Shown in pieces: positions 32,745 through 43,903 of a stretch of 64,000 nucleotides of DNA. This DNA comes from Diphasiastrum complanatum (lineage: Eukaryota; Streptophyta; Lycopodiopsida; Lycopodiales; Lycopodiaceae): NCBI GenBank assembly GCA_029204225.1, contig CM055111.1, forward strand, positions 20,717,003-20,781,002, written 5' to 3'. The translations under genes were made by a program, and so were the position numbers. Under the pieces are notes generated by a model. It worked only from the letters and a program-made list of their open reading frames with translations, had not been told where the DNA came from and searched no databases. Every line of letters starts with the position of its first letter. Within the stretch, counting starts at the first letter, position 1.

Positions 32745-35700
32745 GGATCCTAAAAAACTTTGATCTTCAGATTTAACATATCGTTAAATCTGAGATGTTG
32801 CTCCTTTGATAGAGCCTTTGTGAAGTAATCTGCTGCCATGTATTTTGTGCTGCAGAAAAACAATTCTACTTCCTTGATGTTCACTTTCTCTCTAAGGTAG
32901 TGATACCTGATTTCTATATGTTTGCTTCGAGAGTAAAATCTCGAATTGAGAGATAGCGCTATTGTGCTTTGATTGTCACAATAGATTGTTGTAGGAAGTG
33001 ATTGTTTAAGGTTGAGATCTGCAAGTAGTTGCCTTAACCAAATCGCCTCTTTCATTGCATTGGTGACAGCTATGCATTCGGATTTCGTTGATGATAATGC
33101 AACTGAGGCCCGCTTCCTGTTGTTCCATGAGATTGGGCCTTGATTGTATAAGAATAAAAATCTAGAAGTTGATTTTCTGGTGTCGACATCTCCTGCCCAA
33201 TTCACATCTATGTAGGCTTCAAGGATGTTGGCAATGTGGCTGCCTCCGTAGCAGATGTTGAGAGTTTTCATTGCTTGGAGCTTTGTTAGCGCTTTCCAAT
33301 GAGTTCAGCCTGGATTTGATAAGAACTGGTTGAGTGTACTGATTGAATATGCAAGGTCTGGTCGCGTGCATATCATTGCGTACATCAGTGAGCTGATGAT
33401 GGATTGAAATAGGTACCGCTTCATCTCCTCCTTTTCTGCCTCAGTTTGAGGAGACTGTTCCTTTGATAGCTTTAGTCCAGGGTCGAGTGAAAAATCACTT
33501 GGTTTGCAGTTGGCCATTCCATAATTTTCTAGCACATTGTTGAGATATTGTTGCTGACTTATGAAGATCAATCTGCTAGGTCAATCTCAGTGGATTTGTA
33601 TTCCGAGACAATAGTGGGCAGTCATCTTGTATTCCTAGGCCAACATGCATTTTGTATCCTTCATCAGATTCAGATTGTTGCTGAATAAGAGTGTATCATC
33701 TATGTAGAGAGTGATGATGATGAAGTAATCTGATACAGACTTGAAGTAGACATCCGAGTCAGCTGAGTTTGGAATAAAATCATTCTCTATCAGAAATGCG
33801 TTGATCTTTTGGAACCAGGCTCTGGGTGACCGTTTCAGCCCATAGAGCGCCTTGTGGATTCTACATACAAGGTGCTGTTGCTTGTCGTTGAGTTCGTATC
33901 CCTCTGGCTACGTCATGTAGATCTCCTCTTTGATGGTTCCATTGAGGAAAGCGCTCTGGACATCCATCTGGTGGACTTTAAGATCTGCTGCAGCTACAAA
34001 GGAGAGGAGTAGGCAAATCGAAGCATGGTTGACAATTGAACTGAAGGTTTCTGAATAATCTAGATCTGGAATCTGGGAAAAGTCTTTGGCGACTAAGCTG
34101 GCCTTGAAACGATTTAGCCTACCTTCAGCGTCGTACTTTGCGTTGAATATCCATTTGCATGGAATTGATTTTCGGTCCTTTGGCAGCTCAGTGAGTGTCT
34201 CAGTAACAGTGTTTGATTCCTATACAAAGTAGCAGGTTGGATCATCTATAAATTTGGATGGAGGCTGTCTAGACCTGTTCGACCTTCTAGGTTGAACTTC
34301 AGTCTTCTGATGTGGATTCACTTGTTGAGGTTCTAACTCATTGTCTAAGTAAGCGTCAATATTTTGCAGTTGAATCTTTGAATCAGAATTGTCTCGTTGC
34401 TCTATCCTTGGAGTGAAATTATCAGCAGCTTTTCCTTTGTGGTCGATGAACTGGTCTTCCACAAAAAATGATGTCTCTATTGGTGAATGCCTTCTCGGTA
34501 TTCAAATTGTAGAGCTTGTATGCCTTGTGGTCTGGGGAATAGCCAATGAAAATCATTTTCTTGCTCTTGTCATCTAGCTTTCTTTCTAGATCCTCAGGGA
34601 TCCGTAGGCTGATATTCCAAGGAATATTCTAGCCATCCCGCGGAACGTCTTTAAAAATACAAGCAAGATAGAATTTAGAGGTAGAACTTGCCCACCAAGT
34701 TTAGGCTTTTACTTTATATGTATTCAGTTCTAAGTTTAAATTGTCATGGGCACTGCACATAGATATGTGATTTCAAGTTATGTAAAAGTTAGTCACAAAG
34801 GCCTATTGGGGGTTTGTCCCATGGCACCAATGTGATTCAAAGTTAATTTAGTCTCATAATGCCTTTTTGTAAGTGACCACCACTCCAAGTATTTATAGGA
34901 GTGGAAGAGTCCATTTTCAAGAAGAACCTCATTTGCAATACATGCTTATCTTTCTCTTTGAGTGTTCTCCCTTGTGTGGTTTCATGTACTGTGTTACTTC
35001 ACATTGTATTGTATATTATTCATCTGGCAACATGTTAAGTTAATCTAGGCCTCCATTCTCTAGTAGGATAAGCCTTAGAGGAGGAGATTTTAGGTAAAGC
35101 CGTCATTGAATGAGGTTAAGCTGTCATTTGAGTTAGTTCCTAAGTAGAGAAATGAGAGAAGAGTGGATTTGGCCCGAAATACTCACCCACTCACTGTAGA
35201 TCTTCTCATTTTTCAACCTCTCGGTCAGTTGAAAGCCATAGCCATTGGTTGGGAAAGCCACAATGCCTAGTCGGAGCCATAACATGTTCTAGTTGGGAGT
35301 CCGCCAAAGCACTCGTTAGTTGGAGCCATAGCCAGAGTTGAGGGATGCGAACATCCAACAAAATCTAAGTGAAAGCGATGCATCCAAACACTCGAATATG
35401 TTTGAGTGATGGTTTTGATCTTGTCCACACATCATGAGGTGTCTTGCCATTCAGGGCTTTGGTGATGGATCGGTTCTACAAATAGGCAGCTGTAGTAACA
35501 ACTTCTGTCCAGAATTTCTTTGGAAGAGAGACATGGGCCATCATGCTCTTGGCACTCTCGATGAGTGTCCGATTCCTCCATTCAGCTACACCATTGGACT
35601 GAGATGAGTAGCTGGTTGTATATTGTTGATGTATTCTGTTGGCCTTGTAGAACTCCTTGAATTTTTGTGGAGATGTACTCTCCCCCTCCATCTATACATA

Positions 35701-36560
35701 GAGCCTTGATCTTTCTCTGGGTTTGGTCTTCTATAGACGCCTTGAGCTGCTTGAAGAACTTGAATGCATTGGATTTGTTCTTCAGATAGTAGGTTGCAGT
35801 CCTTCGAGAAAAGTCATTGATGAAGGTTAGAAAATAGAGAGCTCCCCCTGTGGGAGCAGTCTGCATTGCAATGGCCACAAATGTTGCTATGTACAAGGTG
35901 AAACAAGCCCTTGGATGTATGAACTGAGTCTGCACTGAACTCCTAGCATGCTTGCTGATAATACAGCTTTCGCATGGAGAAGTTGGCTTGCTGACCGAAG
36001 GCAGATCTTGTACTAAACTCCGAGCTGACATTTGCTAAATAATGCTGAAGTTAAAATGGCCAAGTCTAAAATGACACAACATATCAGTTGATTCAGAAGT
36101 GGCTGTGTGAAGAGCTTGGCTATTGGAAGAGTAGTAGTGGCTGAGTTTGTAAAGGTAGCCGCTTCTTCTTCCGTAGGCTAGAACCTTCCGGGATTTGTCA
36201 AGTATTGTGCAGCCTTCTGTATCGAATTTGACCCTCCGACCTGAATTGGTGATTCTGCTAACTGAGAGCAGATTCTTGGTCAGATTTGGAATGTGGAGAA
36301 CGTTGGACCTCACATCACCTCACCTCTTTTGAACTCACCTCTTTGGAACCTCACCTCCTTTGAATTCAACTCTGACTGTTCCTTCACCTTCGATTGAATG
36401 TGATGAGTTGTCTCCAAGTTGCACAACCCAAGAGTGGGTGAATGACTTATAGTCCTTGAACCAGTCGCGATGGTGAGTCACGTGTTGAGTTGCTTCGGAG
36501 TCTAGATACCAGGAATCGATATCCTATTATTCTTCGACTTTGGTCATGAAAGCTGCTTCA
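32745..36560 (-). pseudogene. Copia pol of the minus element, broken
   Basis: Read from 36560 down: protease YLDSEATQHVTHH (Gly of DSG replaced by Glu), pre-integrase LLSVSRITNSGRR and CHFRLGHFN, integrase FINDFSRRTATYYLK, IDGGGEY and SQSNGVAEWRNRT, an LTR-like insertion, integrase end KKMIFIGYSPDHKAYKLYN and RSNRSRQPPSKF, a poorly preserved RT, then LMYAMICTRPDLAYSIS and RNase H (YIDVNWAGDVDTRKSTS, YCDNQSTIALS, YFTKALSKEQ). Many stops and shifts. Copia order, but a different subfamily from the young element (gag and protease differ). Confidence 0.88.
34600..35355 (-). repeat. LTR-like insertion in integrase
   Basis: About 0.75 kb of non-coding sequence splits VFGCIAF from IPEDLERKLDDKSKK. 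Read on the minus strand it starts TGTTGGATG and contains a TATA-like CCTATAAATACTTGG near 34895. No target duplication found, so limits are approximate. Probably a solo LTR. Confidence 0.5.
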
Positions 36561-37122
36561 TCTTCTTCTTCTTCCTGTTCTTGTTGCTGATTTGAGTGAC
36601 TGGTTGTAGCACTATATGCTTGTTGTTGGAACTGCTTCTTGTTTTAGCAGTTGTATTTCAAAGTTCAGCAGTCCATGATTTCGTGGCCAGTCCTCTTATA
36701 GTATCTGCAAAAAAGTTTCTACGCTGTTTGGAATGATGAAGAGCTTGAATTCGATCTTGAACCGGAATTTGGCCCAGACTGCATGTTGATCTTCTTGTCA
36801 GTATAGTCTGACTTTGTAGGTCTCTTGGATCTAAACTTTTGATTTTTTGAATACAGAGCTTGAGGATCCGATCCCGAGCCTAAGGAGGATGCTGATCTTC
36901 TGATCTCCTCTTGTAGGAGCAGCGAAATTACTCTTGATAGAGTAAGGTGCTCCTGGGTAGAATTTGCCATTATCCAATTTTCGTAGGCTTCAGGTAGACT
37001 CGATAATAGAGTCATTAGTGCATCGAAATCTTCTGTGATTGAGTCGGTTGCAGACATCTACTCCATAAAATTTTTGAACGTGTTGAAGTGACTCGAAATA
37101 CTATCTGTGTTAGCCATTCTGA

Positions 37123-38087
37123 TGTAGAAAAAAATAGTAATTATTCTTCCACAGAGAACACGATGCAAGTTTGAATAAATCAAACTAATATCAATGTCTT
37201 CAATCGGGTTTGTATCTGATCTATGTACTAATAGAACATTATTAGCTCTGATTGAATATGCGTGCAGAAATTATATACGGAAGTAAGAGACAACTTAAGA
37301 CAATTTTTAGACAATAAGAAACTATTGATCAAAAATGAATTTTTATAACTCTGAATCTGAATCATCAATATACATCTCTTGTTGTCTTATCTCGTTGTTG
37401 TGTCTCTGATTGAGTTTGTGAGTTACAACAAGTAGTGCACATGTATTTATATATTGCTATAGGACAGGTTTTTTGGCCTCTTAATTTACAGGTCTTTTGG
37501 CCTTTTAATGTTGTAATACTAGATATCTAACCATTTATGACGATTGATATTCAAATAGATGCTCTGTTTCTAGGATCGAATAAATTCTGTTCGCGAATTA
37601 TTCACGACAGTCCATCTCTTCGTCTCAGCTTCGTGTTTCACGAATTGTTTGTGACATTTGTCTCTTTGTGACATTTTCATCTTTGGCAAATTGCTCGCGA
37701 CAAATGACAATTCTTGGGCTTGAAGAAGAACCAAAATATTTTGCACGACAGTTTTGTGACAGGTGAGCTTGAAGAACAGTCTAGAAGATTTCGCAAATTG
37801 TTTGCAACAATTTCATGACATCTGAGGTTTGAATAAGAAATAGAATATTTTGTGACAAGTGTGAATCTTTCGAGCTTCAACAAGAAAGCTACAGGCTTCT
37901 ACAAGAAACTATTTCGCGAATCTTTCGAGTTGACTGCAAGATAAATTTTGTGAATCCTTCGCGAATCTTTCGAGTTGGTCATGAATAGAAATGTTTCGAG
38001 TTCGCGTTTGTTTCTTTCTCATCCTTTGTCAAATAAATTGCGTGCTTTGTTAGTAGAATGAAGATATGTCTGATCAGGTGTTCTACA
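37123..38087 (-). repeat. 3' LTR of non-autonomous copia
   Basis: 965 bp. Its middle (37580-38000) is built of repeated TTCGCGAAT and GCGACA words. The partner LTR is 39114-40063, with many substitutions between them; a third partial copy is at 62317-62745. Confidence 0.85.
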
Positions 38088-39113
38088 GCTCCCTCTCAAA
38101 GTGGGCAGTTGGATTAACCCCAATCTTCTTCGTTGCTTCTTGAACAAAGCCTTACTGAGTGGCTTCGTAAAGATATCAGTTGTCATTTCCTTTGTGGGTA
38201 TGAAGACTGTCTTTAGCATATTCCTAAGGTTCATTTCAATTTTGTTCCTTTTTATTCTCGGGAGTTTGATAACAGTCTACTGTTTATGACAATGAATGTA
38301 TTCAATCTTTGGATTTAACCAACACTTTTCTTCTGTGTGACCTGATCTTTTGCGTCTGTTGTAGATCTTGTTATCACCAAAATTCTTTTGTTGTTTACCA
38401 GATTGTTGTTCATTTGTCTTAGACTCATTCTTTCTAGACACCTCCCTCTTAAACTTAGACTTCTTAAAAGATATATTCTTCTGAGTAAATAGAGCATTTT
38501 TGGAATCACCATTGTCGTCATAGTGTTCACGAGCTTCTACTTCCTCCTTAACTCCGTCTATTGCCTTTTGAAGTGTCATTGTCACATCTTTCACCAATAA
38601 GGTTCTTGTTGTGTTGAATGACCTGGGTAGGGCTCGAAAAAAATTACTAAGCTATTTTTCCTTAGAAATTATATTTTCTGCACCAGAATTCTCCAAGGAA
38701 ATAAACATGTCTTTTATCTTTTGCACGAATGTATTCAGGTCTTTGCCGTCCCACTGTAGGTAAGTTAATTGGTCTTCCAAGAACATGACCTGAATATGAG
38801 ATCGAGTCTCATTCTTGGTTTGCAATTCTTTCCATAAATCTTTTGCGTTTGAAATTGATGTAAGATCTAGCATTATATTGTCATGCACTGAAGATGCAAT
38901 AATGCTATAGACCTTCGCCCTTCAATAAGAGTGAAGTCTTTAATTTCCAAATCAGGTAGTTTGAACCTTCTGGATCCAAGATCGTGGTGGCGAGCTTAAA
39001 TCAAATGACGAATATACAAGCCTAAAGTTAGCTATGTCTGATGCCATCAAGGAAGAAGATGATTCATTCTGATATTACTGTATCAATTTAAATTTCGTAT
39101 GCGCTGATACCAC
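38088..39113 (-). pseudogene. Gag and pol tail of non-autonomous copia
   Basis: DLTSISNAKDLWKELQTKNE and FLEDQLTYLQWDGKDLNTF (38888-38652) are UBN2-type gag; 38597-38277 is basic with a relic knuckle (RSGHTEEKC). It passes to EMTTDIFTKPLSKALFKKQ (38234-38110), the end of copia RNase H. Protease, integrase and RT are missing, so it depends on a partner element. Confidence 0.8.
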
Positions 39114-40063
39114 TGTAGGAAAAATAGTAATTATTCTTCCACAGGGAACATGATGCAAGTTTGAATAAATCAAACTAATATCAGTGTCTTCAATCGGGTT
39201 TGTATCTGATATATGTAGTAATAGAACAATATTAGCTTTGATTGAATATGCGTGCAAAAATTATATGCAGAAGTAAGAGACAAGTTAAGACAATTTTTAG
39301 ACAATAAAAAACTATTGATCAAAAACGAATTTTTATAACTCTGAATCTGAATCATCAATATACATCTCTTGTTGTCTTATCTCGATGTTGTGTCTCTGAT
39401 TGAGTTAGTGAGTTACAACGAGTAGTGCACATGTATTTATATTGCTATAGGACAAGTCTTTTGGCCTTTTAATTTATAGGTCTTCTGGTCTTTTAATGTT
39501 GTAACAGTAGATATCTAACTGTTTACGATGGTTGACATTCAAATAGACGTTCTATTTCTAGGGTCAAATGAATTCTGTTCACAAATTATTCGTGACAGTC
39601 CATCTCTTCGTCTCAGCTTCGTGTTTTGTGAATTGTTCGCGACACTTGTCTCTTCGCGACAGATGACAATTCTTGAGCTTGAAGAAGAATCAAAATATTT
39701 TGTAAACTATTTGCGACAGTTTCACGACAGGTGAGCTTGAAGAATAGTCCAGAAGATTTCGCAAATTGTTCGCGACAATTTTGCGACATTTGAGGTTTGA
39801 ACAAGAAACAGAATATTTCGCGACAAGATTTTGTTCGCAAATCTTTCGAGCTTCAACAAGAAAGCGACGAGTTTCTACAAGAAACTGTTTCGCGAATCTT
39901 TTGAGTTGACTGCAAGATAAATTTTGTGAATCCTTCACGAATCTTTTGAGTTGGTCCAGAATAGAAATATTTTGAGTTTGCGTTCGTTTCTTTCTCATCA
40001 TTTGTCAAGTAAACTGCACGCTTTGTTAGTAGAGTCAAGATCTGTCTGATCAGGTGTTCTACA
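39114..40063 (-). repeat. 5' LTR of non-autonomous copia
   Basis: 950 bp, same structure as 37123-38087, with the primer site immediately inside. Confidence 0.85.
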
Positions 40064-40547
40064 TCTGAGGGTGAAGAATTTTTTCTCAGATGAAGCTTGG
40101 AAGTAATGTCTCAAATGTTGTAGAGAGTTGCTAGGATGTCCCATGCATCCTTGGCAGTCTGAGTAGCACGTATGTGACTGATCTGAGTATCCTTGATGTT
40201 GAGGGTGATCATGGCAAATGCTTTGCCATCTCTCAGTCTCCACTTGGTGATGACAGCTGCATCACCTTCTGGTTTGAGTTTTGTGTCATCAACGATGTCC
40301 CACAGTTCTTTGGCTAGAAGTATAACCTTCAGGTTGAATTTTCAGAGATGGTAGTTATCTCCATTGAGTTTTTCAATGAGAAATGAAGTAGATGATGGAT
40401 CCATTCTGGTTCAACGAGATCGTTGGTAGAAACAATGACTATCGGAATACTATTGGCTGCGTGTTTGCTAGAAAGACGTCTTGATAGAAACAAGATTGAT
40501 AATCCACAATAGAAATGAAGATTACTGAAATGCCTGCTTTGATACCA

Positions 40548-41677
40548 TGTCATAAAACCGTGGGCGTGAGCGGCAGTGGAAGGTCGAGGCTTAGAGCATA
40601 GGCATGTAGGAACGAAAATGCAACAGTTAGCAGCAGAAATATTCAAGTAGAAGAATTCATATAGATTGCGCAAATAAACAACATAGTAGTGAGAAAAAAA
40701 ATTGCACTCTAATTAATATCAACAGTGAGTACAATGGCTTGAAGTAATAACTTCAGCTTGCTGGGTGTGATAATGCTGGCTACAGAAAACTCTGATTATA
40801 AGAGAAATTTAATTAACACTTACATAGCTTGATTAAGCTAGTATATATATTCACAACTGTCGAGAGAGAAATATCTTATGCCTTAATTGCCATTTACTCC
40901 AGTTTTGCATCTATACAAAAGTTGGTAACCGCCCTTAGGATATTTTTTCTCCAGTTGTTTTAGGATTGATGATAAGTTGGTGACGTCAGTATGCCAATGT
41001 AGCAAAAACGCGAAAAATCCGAAAGTGCCCTTTAGACTGAAGGTATGCAATCCTGAAGGTGCCTTTAGACTTAAGGTATGTAAATCTTGAAGGTGCCCTT
41101 AGATTTTAAGACAACGAAGAAGACGAAAAAGGCAAAAACGCCAAAAAGTGCCTTAGACTAAAGGCAACGAAGAAGCAGAAGGTGTCTTAGACTAAAGGCA
41201 GCGAAGAAGACGAAAAAGTGCCTTAGTTTAAAGACAGCGAAAAAGCTAAAAAAGCCAAAGGTGTCTTAAAATGGGTTCTAAGGCATTCTGGCTACTTTGT
41301 CACATTTTTCGCGAAGAGGCGAAAAAGGCGAGAAAGTTGAAAAAGTGCCTTACACTAAAGGCAACAAAAAAAAGCAGAAGGTGCCTTAGACTAAGGGCAG
41401 CAAAAAAATCCTTTCTAGCTACTTTGTCACATTTTTCGTGAACAGGCGAGAAAGGCAAAAAAGGGCGAAGGTGCTCCAGAAATGATTTCTAAGTCATCCT
41501 GGCCAGTGTCTCGCATTTTTCGTGAAGGCACAAAAAAGGTGAAGGTGCCTAAAAAATGGTTAACACAAAAATCTGAAAGGGAAAATGTGAAGGTCCGAAA
41601 CATGTAGTCAGCCTTCGTTTTTCAGGATGCTCATTAATTGAACGATTTGTTTAAGGCTAAGCATAAAAAATCTAACA
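40548..41677 (-). repeat. 5' LTR of the minus copia
   Basis: 1,130 bp. About 41020-41440 consists of degenerate tandem units containing GAAGGTGCCTTAGACTAAAG and AAGAAGACGAAAAAG. Confidence 0.85.
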
Positions 41678-41738
41678 AGGCAATCACATGTGCTAATTTC
41701 TTATGCAATAGATTGCTCAACTGAGCCATTGGAGGAAT
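41678..41738 (+). pseudogene. Integrase of the old copia, middle part
   Basis: Target duplication AGGCA then ITCANFLCNRLLN, the direct continuation of PKPFWGEA at 32487. Ends at the target duplication GGAAT before the next element. Confidence 0.8.
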
Positions 41739-42371
41739 TGTGAGAGATTTCAACTAGTTTAGTCACATTTTGGTAAATTGTCAATAAGAGGCCAAAACTC
41801 ATTTTAGACTTAGAGATAAACTTATATTAGTTTAAAATACATTCAATAAACACTTTTTGAAAGTGTGGGAAAGTTGGTAGTCGATTTTGAGAGAGATTCA
41901 AATTTGAACTTTGGGTACATTGAATCTAGACCCAAAAATAGTAGGGTTTACATTTTGGAGGGAAAGCCAAGCGGCCAAATAGGGTTTGGACACTCTATAA
42001 AAGGATGTAACTCGTGGAGAGACACATCTTCTCTCTTCTATCTCTCATTTCATCATTATACATGGTCTCTTTGGGTTCTACTACTCATTGGTGCACTATC
42101 TTGGTGTTATCTTGCAATCTTGTGTGTAGAATGCTCATTTATTGTTATTTTTGGTCCCACACGTGTGAAATACAATAGGTACTATAATTGTACGGACAAC
42201 AAACATATTTTAAGTTTTGGTTCATGTTTGATCAATATCTCTTAGAGTTTGCATCTCATTTTGTATGTAGATGCTGATTTTTCTACATTGGCAGGATTGT
42301 TGGTTTGCTCCTTATTGTAACCAAAGGTCAGAGACATGGATTGGATCTTGAATGATCTGAAATCCTTCACA
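41739..42371 (+). repeat. 5' LTR of rearranged copia
   Basis: 633 bp, with TATA-like CTCTATAAAAGG near 41993 and CACACGTGTG near 42158. Confidence 0.88.
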
Positions 42372-42974
42372 TGGTATCAGAGCTCTTGTATTTCAGGTTA
42401 TGAAAGGATCAACCATCTTTAGCAAGGATTTGGAAGAGTTACCAATGTTAGAGCATGCTAGATTGATTTATACTCAAAAATCAGCATTTTTGCACGTGTA
42501 GAATTGATCTTTTGTAGGTCAAAACTCAATATAGGGTTATATACTTGATCAATTCCGATTTTACACTTGGTTTACTGGAATTATATGACTTTTGGTGCAT
42601 TAGGAAGGTCTCATTGGAGTCTACAAGAAGATATATCAAGTTTCTAGAAATTGCATGTAGAATTTGAGATATTCAATTTTTTGTGATTTTGTCAAAACCC
42701 TAATTTTGATTGGATCTCTAGTTTGTGAGGTTATTGAATTTCATTTGAGTGGGTTTCAATCTTAGGAAGTGGCAAGAATCATTATATTGAGGATAGATCA
42801 TAGGTTCATCAAGATTTCACTATTCTATGTGTTGATTTTCTAGTTAGAAGTGCTAGAAGAGATTTGAGAGGTTCCATATCTTTGTGATTTCTTCTTGAGT
42901 TCATTTGTTGACATTCAAGAGAGTGCTTTGTGCATTGGAACATGTTTAAAAGAAGAAGATCAGGTCACTTCAAC

Positions 42975-43903
42975 ATGGCTACAAGTGGAGGCTTTATGTT
43001 GGAGAGCAATGATAGGCTTATCTCAATCAACTATTCTACTTGGAAGGTGAGGATGGAGTCCTTATTGGAGATGAATGAGTTGATGGAGATTGTTGCAGGT
43101 GTGGAGGAGAGACCTCAAGCACGTCAAAATCAAGTGAGGTATGACAATAGAGCAAAGAAAGCTCTACACATGATTAAGATGAATGTTACCAATGAACTTC
43201 TCAAGGAAGTTGGTAAGTGCACATCATCTTTGGAGGCTTGGAAAGTTTTGAAGAAGCTTTATGAATCCAAGTCTACATCAAGAGTGCTTACTCTTAGGAG
43301 GCAAATCTTTCAAAGTTTGCAAAAGAAGGAAGAGAGTACTCATGCTTTTGTTTTGAGGGTTAAAGCATTCAATGATGAGTTAGCATGTATCGATGAAAAC
43401 ATTAAGGAGGTAGAACTTGTTCAAGTTATACTTAATGGCTTGCTGGATGATCATGCTAATCTTGTTCAAAGTTTTGCTATTCAAAAGACTTTGCCAAGTA
43501 TTGTGGATTTGCAAGAGATCTTGGTGAATGAGGAGTATAGGCTTCAATCAAGAGGAGGTGGATCTACATTGACATCTCATTATGAAGAGGATGCTATGTT
43601 CATCAAAGGCAAGTTCAAGGGCAAAGGCAAAGGCAAGTGGTCTAAAGGGAAAGATCAAGGTGAGACTTCCTCTTTTGCAAAAAGAAAGATAATTCTAAGT
43701 TGAAATGCTTTTATTGTGGAATCAAAGGTCATTTTGCAAATGAATGTTTGAAGAAGCAAAGAGATGAAGGTAGCAAGCAAATCAACTTTACTACTAATGA
43801 TGAGGATCTAGGTGGTTGTGATTCTCTTTTGATGTGTTCTTCAAGTCCAATATCAAGTGAAGGTGACAAAGATTCATGGTGGATTGATAGTGGAGCTACA
43901 TGA
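42975..43903 (+). pseudogene. Gag and protease start of rearranged copia
   Basis: MATSGGFMLESNDRLISINY at 42975 matches the young copia gag closely (ALHMIKMNVTNEL, LTLRRQIFQSLQKK). A one-base shift near 43685 precedes the zinc knuckle CFYCGIKGHFANEC. The protease WWIDSGAT then meets a stop at 43901: a few bases coding for SH are lost compared with DSGATSHM. Confidence 0.88.

Larger units (their letters stand above)
37123..40063 (-). mobile_element. Non-autonomous copia element
   Basis: 2,941 bp with LTRs 37123-38087 and 39114-40063 (TGTAG...TTCTACA) and TSD TCTGA (37118-37122 and 40064-40068). Primer site TGGTATCAGCGC and polypurine AGAGGGAGC on the minus strand. Only about 1 kb of interior remains: gag plus the tail of pol. 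Inserted in the gag of the surrounding minus copia. Confidence 0.9.
36640..40405 (-). pseudogene. Copia gag of the minus element, split by insertion
   Basis: MDPSSTSFLIEKLNGDNYHL at 40405 down to 40069 (KAFAMITLNIKDTQ, AKDAWDILATLYN), then after the insert 40063-37123 it continues ANTDSISSHFNTFKNFM, LLSSLPEAYENWI and a decayed zinc knuckle CRYYKRTGHEIMDC whose second Cys is Tyr. Stops in several places. Confidence 0.85.
32488..41677 (-). mobile_element. Minus-strand copia element with unequal LTRs
   Basis: TSD AGGCA at 32483-32487 and 41678-41682. LTRs 32488-32730 and 40548-41677 share both ends (TGTCRTAAAACYGTGGGYGTG and GCATAAAAAA-CTAACA). The primer site TGGTATCAAAGC lies beside the right LTR and polypurine TAAGGGGGAC beside the left. 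Internal parts on the minus strand are gag, protease, integrase, RT and RNase H, all broken, with two later insertions (34600-35355 and 37123-40063). Confidence 0.9.
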
